Assembly: GCA_025267735.1 (NCBI GenBank)
Contig: CM046305.1
Location: 36,291,108-36,355,107, forward strand
Direction: 5' to 3'
DNA from: Mactra quadrangularis
Lineage: Eukaryota > Mollusca > Bivalvia > Venerida > Mactridae
DNA: 64,000 bases
Shown: one piece after another, positions 1-11,448 of the stretch
How positions within the stretch are numbered: the first letter of the stretch is position 1
Layout of the letters: each line of letters starts with the position of its first letter
The notes under the pieces: model-generated
Databases searched by the model: none
Told to the model about the DNA's origin: nothing
Seen by the model: the letters and a program-made list of their open reading frames with translations, nothing else
Position numbers and translations under genes: made by a program

Positions 1-2404
1 CAATCATTGTGTGCATAGACATTGCCTATAAATAGAAAGTGATGCAAACAATTGTTCAATCACAGCCCGTGAATAACAAGCACTGTCAAGTAAGTTTGCA
101 AAATTAGATCCATAAACGGAAATTACATAATTTTATAAGTACTTCATCTAGATGAAAGCTACACATTAAAGGTCAAATTCATCGAAGGACACAAAAAACG
201 ATTAAACATCGAAATATTACGTATTTCTATTGTATCTAAGCATACACCACGTTTAACGCATGTAAAGAATGTATATATCGAGATATTTAACTCTGATTTA
301 AACCTGTATCAATTTTGCCGATAGTACAGCATCGCTTATCTACCGCGTGTGACGTCATCGTAGTCCTATTGATTAAATTGTGTTATAACAGTCAATGGAT
401 TGTAATATATACACGTCTGTCAATTAATCAGTCGCAAAAACATTTTGAAATTAAATATGCATTTTTTTTTATTTATTATTACATTTTCCACATAACTTTT
501 TAATTTTATATAAAATAGTATAAAATAACTCGGATATATTAATATAAAGCGCTTTTTATATCTGATTGCATTCATCGCACAAATCCAAGATATTAAGTAC
601 AAAGTTGTGTGCAATAAATAGAAAATAAGTATGAATCATGGAAATATAAATTGATCGAATGTCTGTATAACGCTGGTTGTGCGATTATATTAAATAATGA
701 GACCGGGATTCTAAACCTCGCTATTAGCACACAAAAATATTTAATGCATAATTTGACCTTGTTCGCCTGAATGGTCATCTGCAAAATATTTACCTTATCT
801 CCAATATATCGCCTAACAGATGTCGGCAGATTAAAAAATTATTTCGAATTCACAGCATGACGGCTGTGAGACAATGTTGAAATTGATTGAGGGTGCGGTA
901 CGTACTTTGTATATTAATGTCAACGCAAGAGTGACAGCCAACACGTGTTAGGATGTGAGAGTCTGTGTCCATGGAAACATACGCAATAATATCAATGATT
1001 TGGTGTCACACAAGAGTAATTGATAAGATATTTTTATGTACCCCTAACTTTAAATATGTTGATTTAGTTTGTGAGGTTCCCCACGGGGAACGATAAATTC
1101 GGACAAGATGACAAAAAATCCCGCGTTGAACCTCTATTTATTGGATTAAGAAAGTGAGCCTTAATATAGACTAAGATCGCACCGCCAGCAAATTGCATTA
1201 GTTAGGCATGACCTGTCAATAGCTTATCGCCAATTATATACTTGTTAATTATAGTTAATATTGGTCTGAATAATGATGTAAGAAAATAATCAATTGAATC
1301 GAAGTTGATATTGTTTTTCATGGAATTCATTTGGCGACGCTAATATCTGTATGTTTTACTAGTTTGTAAGACAAATATATAACCAGTTGAATTTACCGAA
1401 GATAAATAATATATTATGTGATTTTATTGAAACTTAAATTCTCAAAGGGAAATACGAAAAAGCATATAACAAAGGGAGTTATTACGAACTATACAAAACG
1501 TACGATATGAAATTATTTACTTCGTCGCCGAGTTGTAGTCATTTGGAACAAGTTATCTTAATCTATTTGAAACCAAAGTGAGTGCAGTCCCTCGAACGAA
1601 GATGAAATTCTTATGAACCATTATAATAAAGTTTTTTAAAACATAGGTTGCATCGGAACTGATGCTTAAACATTCTGTGATAATCAGAACTGGTACTGAA
1701 GAAATCTGAATCCACTTGATCAACTGTAAGTAATAAATTCTCATTTTCATAGGAATATGGGCTCCGAACTAATACTTCATATTTACTTAAATTGATATCA
1801 TGAAAGTATTATAGAAGAGCCGTCAGAAAAAAACAGTCATTAATAAACAGTAAATACAAACTAAGTTGTAAATAGCAATTCTTTAATTAGCATTTATTTC
1901 TAATTACAAGCGCAAGACACAAATTTTCCATACTATATAGAAAAAAGGTCTCAAACACCTGTTTAACGGTCACATTTTTTAATCATCACCACATCATTCA
2001 CAAATAATGCGCGATCGTCAAAATTCTTTCGCTATTCGATCTAGAAAGGATGATTCTACATAAAATACTTTTTATTTGAAAAAAAATCGATCTATATCTT
2101 CTCTATATATGCTATAACAAGGAAACTTTGTATCTTTCACCTGTGTTTCTAATAGCCGCTATCGGGATGTAGGACTACGATGATGTCATACCGATTCCGG
2201 TCACGAACGATAACTCATGCATATCTTTATGCAGATGTGTTACGCCCAAGTATCAAAATTCGTATTGTGCCGTTATTTGATGACCAAATTTCGCGAAAGT
2301 TGGGATTATATTTTATTATTATCTATATTTTTGGAAAATTAAAGAATTACAACCAAAAAATTTGAACTTTAATTGGTCAAGCAAAGGTCTTCTGCACATG
2401 ATCC
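1..2404. other. Intron 12 of PITPNM, left part (no exon found)
   Basis: I looked on the minus strand for the rest of the DDHD domain and found no matching segment; open frames here are short and AT-rich. Bases ~48-210 are a diverged relative of the CAATCT transposon family (compare 47398-47783, reverse orientation), sharing the stretch around 'catctagatgaaagct'. A small perfect hairpin (gttccccacggggaac) sits near 1076-1091. Nothing else is recognised. Confidence 0.5.
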
Positions 2405-2408
2405 TTAA

Positions 2409-3025
2409 AGGCCGGACTTCATTTCTTGAAAAAAGCGGGTGGTTAGCAATTAAGCCGATAAGGAGAAAGGGGGAGGGTTTGACCTACGTTATCAGAGGTT
2501 ACCAACGGCTAAATCCTCAATGATTGTAAACAAATTCTCACTAAATTTACTACAGTGTTTACATTGTAAATTCCAATGCATGCTCTGAGACAAGGTTTAG
2601 ACACTTACAGACAGTAAAAATACTGCAGGTACTTAATCCATGAATCAACAGTCATGGGAACTTTCTATGAGGGGCAGCCAGATGATAATATTACTGGCTC
2701 TGTGAAGTTCATGAACTCTCTTTTGATTGGCTCGATGAAGGTCATGAATCCTTTAGCATATGTCAGTCAAATTTGAATTTTTTAAATTGTTTTCAACATT
2801 TTTCTTTGAAAGTACCATTTCTAGGAAACTTAGAAAACTGAAAATTTTAATTATTATTGAAAATGAGTCAAAGAAACAGTATGTCAAAATTAATTAAAAT
2901 CTGATCAATAAATTTGTAACACTTCCAGATTTTCTCTCTCTGGTTTAACATGTTCACTGGTCAGAGAGTCAGAAAGAAGTGGCCATTTTCAAGATTCTCT
3001 CTCTTTTATAGTTGAAGCCCGGCCT
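2409..3025. mobile_element. piggyBac-like MITE flanked by TTAA
   Basis: Ends are AGGCCGGACTTCA (left) and TGAAGCCCGGCCT (right), an almost perfect inverted repeat. Each end abuts TTAA (2405-2408 and 3026-3029), the target duplication characteristic of piggyBac-type elements. The interior (617 bp) has no transposase and is AT-rich with 'tctctct' motifs. Non-autonomous element in intron 12. The assignment rests on TTAA plus inverted ends only. Confidence 0.7.
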
Positions 3026-3133
3026 TTAAGGAATGTCAGGAGAGCCAATGACTGTGGTCTATAGAATATCTTATCTTTTTACAGAACTTGTAAGTCTCCT
3101 TGATAACATATGTGTAAAAAAAGTTTCAAATAC

Positions 3134-3695
3134 CTGCTTTATTTTCTCCAGAGAACATTTTCCTGTAAGCAAGCACAAGTCCAAGTGGTGACCCTAGCAT
3201 GAAGAAATCACCAACTTCAAACTCAAACTTCAATGATTCATACTGACTACCACCACTCGTCCTACGAGCCGGGTCAAAACTAGGTGTATCTGTAGTACTA
3301 GTCACACGTAGCTTGACTTTTGTAGTGTGGGAACCAGTCTCCGATTTACTTTTCACTTGTTCTGCATCATGTGTCTTTTCTCTCATTTCAACTGGCTCAC
3401 TAGAATTGTCCTTTTCAGATTCTTCGGCACTTTTACTAACACTAGCTTCAGTTAAATTTACATTTAATTTCAACTCTGGCTTAGTTTTATCTGAAGGTTG
3501 GTCAAATACTGGACAGTCATTACATGGTACCTCGGCCTCACATAAAGTATGGGTACTTCCTGTGATGGTGTAATCTTCATTGAGATCGCTAGATCGGCTG
3601 TCACGATGACTTCCACTTCGACTTAGAAATGGTCGGTGACGTGTTAAGGCATCATATGTTAGTACAGAACCTGTGGCATCAGCCAGGATAGAAAC
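3134..3695 (-). CDS. PITPNM: PITPNM/RdgB exon 12 (start of DDHD domain, residues 608-794)
   Basis: Begins VSILADATGSVLTYDALTRH, equivalent to the vertebrate CLIGDCVGGILAFDAL segment, continues through an Arg/Ser-rich, then acidic, poorly conserved insert, and ends with KFEFEVGDFFMLGSPLGLVL plus AYRKMFSGENKA. EVGDFFMLGSPLG is the signature opening of the DDHD domain; Asp770 probably supplies its first metal-site Asp. Acceptor 'tttctag', donor 'gtattt'; 562 nt ending in phase 1. The remaining DDHD residues and the LNS2 domain are not found between here and base 1, so the gene continues off the left edge. Confidence 0.94.
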
Positions 3696-4246
3696 CTAGA
3701 AAATATAAGGGGAAGTAACTTGATAATGTGAAAAGAAGAGTTGTTGTTCTTGAAAAAAGGAGAATTACTTGTTAAATAAAACTGATGGAATAGTTGCTGT
3801 TCAAGAGCATTTGTATATAAAATATCCCATCAATGAAACTTCATATAATACATTCACAATTCTAAATCTTTTAATTGCTTTCTTTTATGGACAGTACATT
3901 TTTAAGTTAATATTTTGACTCCAGAATCAACCAAAACTGAGCAATAACATACAAAATTTTCCAGAACAAGCCATTTGGATGCTCATAAGCCGGTTCAGAT
4001 ACCTTTATTAGGAATTTGTTGTTTGTAATTATGCAGTCAACATATTGACCAAAGGTCTGTTACTCAATTTAGCATGAAACATTAGCATATGAACATGAAA
4101 ATAACTTATTCTTAAGTGTTGGTTCAGTGATATTTTCCTGGACAACAAAAATTTGAACTTTAAAGCCAAGGTGGCATCAATGCATAGAGAGTAAGTCTTT
4201 GGCCTTGTGTTAACCAGTATAGATTGATAAAATATAAAACAAATAC
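3696..4246 (-). other. PITPNM intron 11
   Basis: A 551-bp intron with canonical GT-AG borders. No repeat or open frame of note was recognised inside. Confidence 0.85.
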
Positions 4247-4457
4247 CTGGCCATTAAAACCTTTGCCTTCCTCTGACTGCAGGAAATCCATATAGACTAG
4301 ATTAGCTTTAGCAATAACAGAGTTCACATGATCCTGGTAGTCAGGACTACATGCTGAGAACAAACTTACAGCACCAAGGGGAACAAACTCTTGACTCCAT
4401 GGTAACGCTCCTTCTGTAGTATTAGGAGTCATAGCATCAAAACCAAATGGACTCAAA
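4247..4457 (-). CDS. PITPNM: PITPNM/RdgB exon 11 (central domain, residues 537-607)
   Basis: Encodes (S)LSPFGFDAMTPNTTEGALP, then WSQEFVPLGAVSLFSACSPD, YQDHVNSVIAKANLVYMDFL and QSEEGKGFNGQ. It aligns along its length with the vertebrate segment containing HIPLAALPLLATSSPQYQ and ANLAYGDFIKSQEGMTFNGQ. Acceptor 'ttttcag', donor 'gtattt'; 211 nt, ends in phase 0 directly after FNGQ. Confidence 0.95.
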
Positions 4458-5334
4458 CTGAAAACAAAACATAAATACACCATTGACTTATGAAGTCAAA
4501 ATACTTACATAGTGATTCAAATATCAGACTTTGCAGCTCGAATTCTACAAGGGTGTGTGAGCATAACCTATACGCCGAGTTGAACAGCATTATGCTGTCA
4601 GTAGCACAACCTCACAGAACTAAATAAATACTGTTGTTAAGAGGCTAACAGGGTAGATTGAGCCTTGCTAAAATATTTTGCCTCTTTAAACAAAACCACC
4701 ATTATAATTGTAATTATTATTGTTATTATATTTTTAAAAACTAGAGCACAAATATTTAGCTCTGTTTATAAAAAAGTTCCATTTTTCAGTTTATAATTTG
4801 AAAAGATGCGTACACACATGTTGGTGATGATAAAATGATTCTTAAATGGGATACCAGCTTGAAAAAACAATACAGACACCCAGAGCCAGAAATAAGTAAT
4901 ATCAGCATAGCCCCTCAACATTTGTAGTGAGGTACAACAAGGTTCTGATGCTCATCTATATATTTTCACCAATAATTTTGTGTTTTTTAATTTCTCAGCT
5001 CAGCTGTACAATAAATGGTGTAACTTAGAAACCAGAGATAGATTGATAGGCAGACTGAAAGCAATAGCCAAATGACCAAGAGTAATAGCTTTAAAGTCTG
5101 ACAGCAGGCAATAGTATTATAAAATGCAAGAGCAAATACATTGGTCTGTGCAAACTTATCTAAATACATTTTATCTACATTTAGATACACTAGTTTTGCA
5201 CTGTACCATCAAGTTGGTGTTTTAGTAATAATTTGACTATCTAAATATCATATTCATTATTTACTGTAACTAAATTATCTTATTGGGCCAAGACCAGAAG
5301 TCTAAAACAGCTGTTAACATTTTGTCAGGCTAGG

Positions 5335-5500
5335 AAGCTGACATGGTGGAGTGGTTACCAGGTTGGACTAGTAATCATTGGATAGCTAGCTCTATGTTGG
5401 TTCAAATCCCATCCAAAACATATTATGTTGTTTACTTGAGCAAGGACTGAACTGTAGAACCAGGAAGCAGACTTAAATGTAATTAATCTAAGATGTAAGA
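5335..5500 (+). mobile_element. tRNA-headed SINE fragment
   Basis: Contains an A-box-like TGGTGGAGTGGTTACCAGG and a B-box-like GGTTCAAATCC about 55 bases apart, as in tRNA-derived pol III promoters, followed by non-tRNA sequence (ttgtttacttgagcaagg). A related copy lies at 30270-30400. The cloverleaf is not intact, so it is called a SINE head rather than a tRNA gene. Confidence 0.55.
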
Positions 5501-5925
5501 ACTTGTTTCACAAACAAGCTAAAATGAATTAGTATAAACTAAACTAAACTTAAATGGATTCTATCTCTTAAACCTAGGCTAATATATATGAGAATAAATT
5601 ATGACATTTTAATACTAAAACTACAATATAGGAGTAAATAGCAGTCATCGCCTTAACCCAAGAACAAGCACAAACAGATTCTGGATGGTTAAATTACTTA
5701 TTTCATATAGTCAGGTTAGTTGATAGTTTTGCCCATTTCTATAAAACATAATGAATTAGGTTGATGCTTTCAAAATTTAAGGCAATGACTGAAATAATGT
5801 GCATATAATGCTGTTACAAACCAAAAATCATACCATTTAGGAAAAATGCTAAATAAAATAAAATAATTTCTACTTTCATGATCTGACATAAACATAAGAT
5901 CTGGTACAAACATAAAACTAAAATA

Positions 5926-6104
5926 TAGTGCTATCTGAAAGGACTTGGACAAAATCTTATAATTAGGATAAACTAACTAAGTCAACTTACAATTACATTA
6001 TCAATGAATGATTTTATGTTGCGTGAATAAACTTTACTGATAGTAAATTACTAGCATCAGGTTTTCTCAAAATTCCTTTGTCCAAGACCTAATGGAAGGC
6101 ACTG
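5926..6104. mobile_element. Short Tc1/mariner-type MITE
   Basis: Left end tagtgctatctgaaaggact then tggacaaaat; right end tttgtccaagacctaatgga then aggcact. These are imperfect inverted copies of the CAGTGCCCTCCAAAAGTT family end seen five more times in the window. 179 bp, no coding capacity. Confidence 0.6.
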
Positions 6105-7334
6105 CATATTGACCATAATACTATTTGAAGAAATGTTTTTACACGAACATTTACTTAAGATGCACAATCATGATAATGGAAACTGTTATCTTTAATAACA
6201 TTAACCAAAAATTTTGTCTGGTTCCCAGTCGTACTATGACAGGTAAAAGTATGTCAGGCAAAGCATGATGATGGTCGTGCCCGATGTAATAATTTAGGTA
6301 TTGGATAGTAATGTTTTCAAATGATCATTTCTCACTAAACAGGCTTAAATCAAATGATCATTGTACAAGAATTACAGTGGATACCTTTGTTTAGTTGTTT
6401 GGTTACATTTAGCTAATTAAAGTATCCGAAATTCTAACTAATCCACGTCCGAATAGTGTTCACTTGAAACATGTTTTTATTAGTCCTTCGCTAAATATAT
6501 GTGTAATCAGAAAAATTGAAATCAAATGACCTATATAGTACCGAACTCCTACTTAAGTCACTATCGTCAGTAAATGATCATGCAAGATTAAGAAAACGTA
6601 ATACAACGTAATACCTGAATAATAACTGAGGAGGCTGCCATGATCACGGTTTGCCTGACCCGATAACTATAGTAGTAAGGGGCAGGTAATCCAGACTACC
6701 AAAAATTATGATAGTTAAATTTACAAGTCAGGCAATTGCTTGTTAAGCAAGAAGGTATGGAGAACCATATACCAAATCATTGAAACGGAATTCTAACAGG
6801 AGAACCAGTGTGTCTCATTATTCAGACAGGAATGTGTTGTTTAAAAATTCTATTTATACCACTGAACCTAAGACATAGCTATATAAGACTTTGTCAATAA
6901 AAGCACTGGAGAGCCACAGTACAAAGATGGCGTCGCAGTAATCTCCTTGACCCACTAGCCTAACAACTGAACCCAGGGAAAATAGATTCGGGACAGTGAA
7001 AATTGCTTATTTCATTTAATCAGGCTAGTTGATGATATACCATTTTCTATACAACATAATAGATTCAGCTACTCCTCAAGAAAAGTAAATGCAAAGACCA
7101 GTATTGAGTCTTAATATGGGTAGACCTACTAGGGAGCCCTAGTACAGTAAAGACCGCTATTAAGACCAGCAAAATAGATGGTCTTAATAGTGAAATGGTC
7201 TTATTATAGAGACCCTTTTGTTCACAAACATTTGGGACTTCATAATTGTCAAAAATTGCATGATTTTGAAATAACAAAGTGGTCTAAATAGCGGAACTTT
7301 ACTGTATAAAAAATGTTAAAAATATTGTATATAC

Positions 7335-7515
7335 CTTGATAGAACATTTAAAGCCTCTGAACAGATCTGTGGACATGGTACCAATCTAAATGCTATATGA
7401 TTTTTAGCTCCCGGACTAATCACTTTAATCACGCTATCAAATGTTGCTTTTAATGTATTATAATCACTACGTTTTGATGTGTTAAAATGATCATATGATG
7501 TGTCTAACAGACTAC
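7335..7515 (-). CDS. PITPNM: PITPNM/RdgB exon 10 (central domain, residues 477-537)
   Basis: Encodes GSLLDTSYDHFNTSKRSDYN, then TLKATFDSVIKVISPGAKNH and IAFRLVPCPQICSEALNVLS. The IAFRLVPCPQICSEAL block matches IRLVPCPPVCSDAF of vertebrate PITPNM1/2. Acceptor 'attgcag', donor 'gtatat'; 181 nt, entering in phase 1 and leaving in phase 2. Confidence 0.95.
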
Positions 7516-7770
7516 CTGCAATAGAAATAAAACATGTTTTAGTCTGACTTGACTTCATGTCTAGGTCATGAGATTTTACTGATATAGGTTTCCTAGGTGC
7601 TGGGTTCAATTCCTAGATGTAACCTAGACAAGACCTACTTATATTTGTAGAGTTTGGTCATACCTTTTTACAGCCTTCTCTACAGCCTTCTCCCACTTAT
7701 ATCTGAACTAAGTAGGACAAAAAACAGCCACTGGTGAGAATTATATGTGCTTAAGTACTAGGCATAAAGT

Positions 7771-8007
7771 CAGACCTTTTTTTACCTCTTACAACAGCGG
7801 CCTTTTACAGGCACTTTCCCCTCAAGAAATTTCTTTGAAATCACCAGTTTGTCCAAAATTTGAAGTTTACCTTGGATTTTTTGTTCCTCTTTGGAGTTCA
7901 CCTTGGATTTTTGGTTCCCCTATCTATGAAATTGCGATAAAGTTACCCCTAATATTCTATATAATGTAAGGCCCCAGGCTCCTTCCCCAAATACTGAAAA
8001 AGCCCTG
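7771..8007 (-). mobile_element. 'CAGGGCTTTTT' MITE, copy 1
   Basis: One of four copies (also 30714-30913, 44278-44485, 58725-58952) that share ends close to CAGGGCTTTTTTCAG and AAAAAAGGCCTG and an interior with 'ggggaaggtgcctgtaaacg' and 'ggggaacaaaaaatccaaag'. Ends beginning CAGGGC resemble hAT elements. No coding capacity. Confidence 0.65.
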
Positions 8008-8087
8008 AAAGCTTACATCCATAGATCTAAGCCTATTCAGCAACCCTGAATAGAACAACTGACATCATTTTCATTTTCATTTAAACT

Positions 8088-8167
8088 CGTTTTCCTAATT
8101 ATGCATATGATTGTGAAGCGCTTTTGAACTTAACATTAAATATGAAAAGAGCGCTATACAAATGCAG

Positions 8168-8205
<38 letters not shown>
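8088..8205 (+). repeat. LINE/SINE 3' tail ending in (AAT)n
   Basis: Contains 'gaagcgcttttgaac' and 'aagagcgctatacaaatgca' followed by a pure AAT run. The same unit in reverse orientation is at 50486-50572. This is a widespread invertebrate non-LTR retroposon tail; only the 3' end is present. Confidence 0.6.
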
Positions 8206-8206
<1 letters not shown>

Positions 8207-8265
8207 TGACTGGACATATGTAAAATCTGGTGTGAAGTACTATACACAACAAACATTAGACTTAC

Positions 8266-8391
8266 CTCCATGTATAACCAGGAATAATATATTAGTTTTA
8301 CATAATGGAGGTACACTTGGTCTATTCTCATAATTTCCAGCTTCTAAACTATATTTCTGACATAACTTCTCAAATCTTCTACCACCAGTTT
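8266..8391 (-). CDS. PITPNM: PITPNM/RdgB exon 9 (residues 435-476)
   Basis: Encodes ETGGRRFEKLCQKYSLEAGN, then YENRPSVPPLCKTNILFLVI and HG. The hydrophobic ILFLVIHGG stretch corresponds to LLLVLHGG, the start of the conserved central domain of PITPNM proteins. Acceptor 'tttccag', donor 'gtaagt'; 126 nt, phase 1 at both ends. A Tc1-like MITE starts only 41 bases upstream (8432) in intron 8. Confidence 0.93.
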
Positions 8392-8543
8392 CTGGAAATA
8401 TAGAATAAATATATACATTAAACATAATAAACAGTGCCCTCCAAAAGTTCTTGGACAAATAAAATCTTCAGCAAAAATGCATACTGTGAGTAGTTTTACT
8501 GTAATTAAAATTTATTAATATGCATGTATTGGTAAACTAATTA

Positions 8544-8909
8544 CAGTCTACAAAATTGGGATATGAAAGTTGTTGCCAAAACAGGTCATTTTAGCAGCTA
8601 GCAATATATCTTGTTTGTAGAAATTGGGTTGCCCATAAAAAATTGTTGGTTGCTTGAAGTAGAAATTGGTTTTTGGAGTTAATTTTCTTCAACTCAGAGC
8701 AAATATTTATTTACCTTGAAATTTTCATTGACATCACATCACCTTCTTCAGCTGACTGATTTTTTATCACATGACCGATGAAGGGTCATGTGAATAAATA
8801 TTTGCTCTGAGTTGAAGAAAATAAACTCCATGATCCAGAGCAGAGAAACCTCTTTGGACGTAAAAATTGGTTGTTCTAAGCAACCGGACACAAACTTATT
8901 TCATAAACT
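8544..8909. mobile_element. 'CAGTCTACGAAATT' MITE, middle layer of nest
   Basis: A copy of a ~166-bp family with ends CAGTCTAC(G/A)AAATT and AATTTCGTAGACTG and internal 'ggttgcccaaaagaaa' and 'ttggttgtcccaggcaac' motifs. Intact copies are at 55952-56117 and 15270-15434, with others at 25598-25763 and 47917-48088. This copy is lengthened by the insertion at 8675-8829 and its right end is degraded. Confidence 0.7.
8675..8829. mobile_element. Foldback MITE, innermost layer of nest
   Basis: A 155-bp element whose ends (GGAGTTAATTTTCTTCAACT onward and its complement ending at 8829) form a roughly 38-bp nearly perfect inverted repeat, around a short unique core. It interrupts the middle-layer MITE, so it inserted last. 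Confidence 0.75.
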
Positions 8910-9837
8910 TTAATTACCTTCCGTTTTGGAATTTGCTCAGATGACTGTTTTCTTTTTAAAAGGTAAATTCATACGCATTAAAACTAATAACAGGATTTAG
9001 TCCTAATACTTTTGGTGGGCACTGTATGTACAGGATTATTGAACAATGCATTTAAACATACTGGAAGTGGATTTATCAATTATAAAAATCTCCTGAAAAT
9101 GAAAACTGAGTTTTTACAATGGAGCTTATTAATAAGTTTTGTAGCATCAAACACTGGAAAAGTGATGAGAGATATATACAAATGTATTTATAAAAGAGAT
9201 AAATTAAAGTGGTCTAAAATAATGTATTACTGCACAGATGTGTTCAGGATCATGTCATTTTCCTTGGATATGATAAAAAAACTTTACAATAAAACAAAGG
9301 ATTTATTTGTTTTTACATACATAATCTTCTTGTATAAATGGTGCAAATTAACCCAAGAATGATTAATACATTTCATACTTGAAATATGGTACTACACTAC
9401 TTTAGTCTGATATCATGTATGCAAGTGACACACAGTAGTGGATACTTCCCTTTCAGGAAGCAATGGAATTCCCCTTCAGTGCTTCCCACAGACAACCAAA
9501 TGTGCCACAGACAAATTTTCCTTATTATAGTGCATTGCAGAATATAATAAGGAAACTCTGTGCATGGCACCAGTGATTGACAACAAGGAACATGCATACC
9601 AAGTTTTAAGTCATTTAAAGTAAAGACGACAAAGTAATGCCACAGACAAAAAAGGTGACACCACACACTGAGATGCCACTAAAACATAAAAACCTACATG
9701 ACACCTAGTCAAGCAACAACAAACTAGTGAGGCTATACTGTTAATAGTTTCTGCTTTGTTGTTATTAACTAAAGATGTTTCAGGCTCCATTGGCCAGTAA
9801 GTCTAGAAAATGAGGTAAGAAAAATCAAGATATTTAC

Positions 9838-9933
9838 CGTGATCAAAAGATAGTTGTGATCTAGCGTCAGCGAATTCATCATTTGACACAGATATGGTTT
9901 CCATGGAGCTTGACCTTATAGCAAGACCTTCCC
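9838..9933 (-). CDS. PITPNM: PITPNM/RdgB exon 8 (linker, residues 403-434)
   Basis: Encodes WEGLAIRSSSMETISVSNDE, then FADARSQLSFDH. The reading frame extends upstream to an ATG near 10006, but an acceptor there would clash in phase with exon 7. The acceptor 'tgtatttcag' at 9934-9935 gives a perfect phase-1 junction (Trp403 split), so I chose it. Donor 'gtaaat'. 96 nt. Function is not evident; it is Ser-rich linker ahead of the conserved central region. Confidence 0.82.
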
Positions 9934-10567
9934 CTGAAATACATGGTATAGATTGAAATAGTTTCTCACAAAGGTTCCTCCTAGTTAGTCTCTCCATTAT
10001 AGTCATAACAGACTAAAATAAACAATGATTAGTCACTTATATAGTCTTGTATATTTGTTGTTAGTTTCCATGGATACAGAGGTGACAAGTTAATGTTGTT
10101 GACACAAAATAAGTCATAATAAACACAATATCATTCCAACTTAAACACAACATCATAAACAATGATGAAACAAAATAAAATCCTGAATACACAAAACTTG
10201 AGAATTTGTTTAAAATTACAGGTAAAAATTATAAATCATTTTATTCAATCAATTTTCATAAATCACTATTTGAACACTATAAATTGGAGGTCCATTTATC
10301 ATTAAATATTCAACCACAGTACAATGTAACAAGCGCATATGATACAAAACAATGTAATAACATTCCTAAATTATGTATTATTTCTCTTTCAAATTATTGT
10401 TTCCTCTTATTAAATCATTGAAATAATGATAGCAAAAATCCCTGCTATAATTAAACAACTAAACTCTAATTCTACGCAATTATCATACAGTGCTTAACAA
10501 AAGTTCTAGAAAAAAATAAATTTTGAGTAAAATTATCATGCAAATAACTAATAATTTCACTTTTATT

Positions 10568-10840
10568 TAAACTGGGTGTAATGCCATGTCAACACAATTT
10601 TTTAGGTTATTATACAGTGTCCAGCGCAACTAGTTTTTCTAAAGCCTTGTCTATAACTTAGTACTCACCTACCTTTCCACAAGGCAGGAAACTTCTCCAT
10701 ATACCTCAATAATGGAGGAAAATTGACATTATTATATGAAGGGTATTATAAACTGCCTTAGGGGGGATTCAAACCTGCACCCCTTTGGGACACTAGATTC
10801 GAAATTCAGGTGTGCTACCAACTGCACGACCAACCTGGGT
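10568..10840 (-). mobile_element. tRNA-headed core SINE (family A)
   Basis: Read on the minus strand: tRNA-like head with B-box GGTTTGAATCC, then a body with 'ggagaagtttcctgcc' and 'tgagtactaagttatag', then 'gttgacatggcattacaccc'. Same family as 27589-27847, 29065-29351, 48628-48912 and 59818-60122. Mutated but nearly full length. Confidence 0.75.
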
Positions 10841-10895
10841 TAGTAATTTTTCTATAAATAAACCCTATTCATGCAATAGTTTGTTTCTCTTTTTT

Positions 10896-10995
10896 TACTG
10901 GGTTTAAAGCCGTGTCAACACAATTTAGGTCATTCTACGGGGTCCAGCTCACCTAACCTAGCTTTCCTGGACCCCTGTCTATAACCAGTACTCAC
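10896..10995 (-). mobile_element. SINE family A, 5'-truncated
   Basis: Only the 3' part of the family A SINE (tggacc, aggtgagc and 'gttgacacggctttaaaccc') is present; the tRNA-like head is missing, as expected of incomplete reverse transcription. Confidence 0.65.
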
Positions 10996-11448
10996 AGCAA
11001 TAGTTAGAATCATAGGTTGATTATGTTAAATCAATGATGATTTTGGAATTTGCTTAAAAACTTTTTGTTTCTTTTTTTCATGTGCAAATGTTTGTTGGTC
11101 TATTCTATAAACAGCTTTTTGTCCAAGAATTTTTGGAAGGCACTGTACAACTCATCAAAGTTCTCAAATATTTCATACAGAAACAAAGGTTCTTTTATGA
11201 GTATAATATACAGTAACAAAATGTTTGAAATGAAAACGTGAGTAGAGTTCAGGGATTGTTGAAGATTAAATGAATACATTCTGAGAATTGTAAGGGTTTG
11301 CTTGGGTTTTACAGCGCATCAACACAGAAAGATTATTATCGCGCAAGAACTGTAAGTAAACACAGTACAATATAGGCTCAGATGAAATCAAGATTAAATG
11401 TCGGATGAAAACTGTATTTTGTTCCAGAAAGTCTTCATTTGCATTGTG

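Larger units (their letters stand above)
4458..7334 (-). other. PITPNM intron 10
   Basis: A 2.9-kb AT-rich intron with GT-AG borders. It contains a tRNA-like SINE fragment (5335-5500) and a short Tc1-like MITE (5926-6104), listed separately. The segment 7130-7310 has repeated 'ggtcttaatag' motifs, including 'agtaaagaccgctattaagacc' with an inverted partner near 7268-7305, and may be another degraded repeat. No gene seen. Confidence 0.7.
7516..8265 (-). other. PITPNM intron 9
   Basis: A 750-bp intron with GT-AG borders. It is occupied mainly by a hAT-like MITE (7771-8007) and a (AAT)n-tailed repeat (8088-8205). Confidence 0.8.
8432..9024. mobile_element. Tc1/mariner-type MITE, outermost layer of a nest
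   Basis: Left end CAGTGCCCTCCAAAAGTTCT at 8432; right end 'agtcctaatacttttggtgg' then gcactg at 9024, followed by TA. The inverted ends and the TA flank match Tc1/mariner elements. The interior has been invaded by the MITE at 8544-8909, itself split by another at 8675-8829. Confidence 0.72.
8392..9837 (-). other. PITPNM intron 8
   Basis: A 1.45-kb intron. Its first 40% is a nest of three MITEs (8432-9024). The remainder (9025-9837) is AT-rich with short open frames that I do not support as genes. Confidence 0.8.
10488..11145. mobile_element. Tc1/mariner-type MITE with nested SINEs
   Basis: Left end CAGTGCTTAACAAAAGTTCT preceded by TA; right end 'tccaagaatttttggaaggc' then actg followed by TA. 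The inverted ends and TA duplication fit Tc1/mariner. Its 658 bp include two SINE copies in minus orientation (10568-10840 and partial 10896-10995). Confidence 0.7.

Noticed and set aside
1..3133. Remaining DDHD and LNS2 exons of PITPNM
   Set aside because: No minus-strand frame here shows the expected conserved segments; the exons must lie outside the window.
9934..10006. Extension of PITPNM exon 8 up to an upstream in-frame ATG
   Set aside because: Acceptors in this part would give the wrong phase relative to exon 7; only 'tttcag' at 9934-9939 restores frame, and an internal start is unnecessary.
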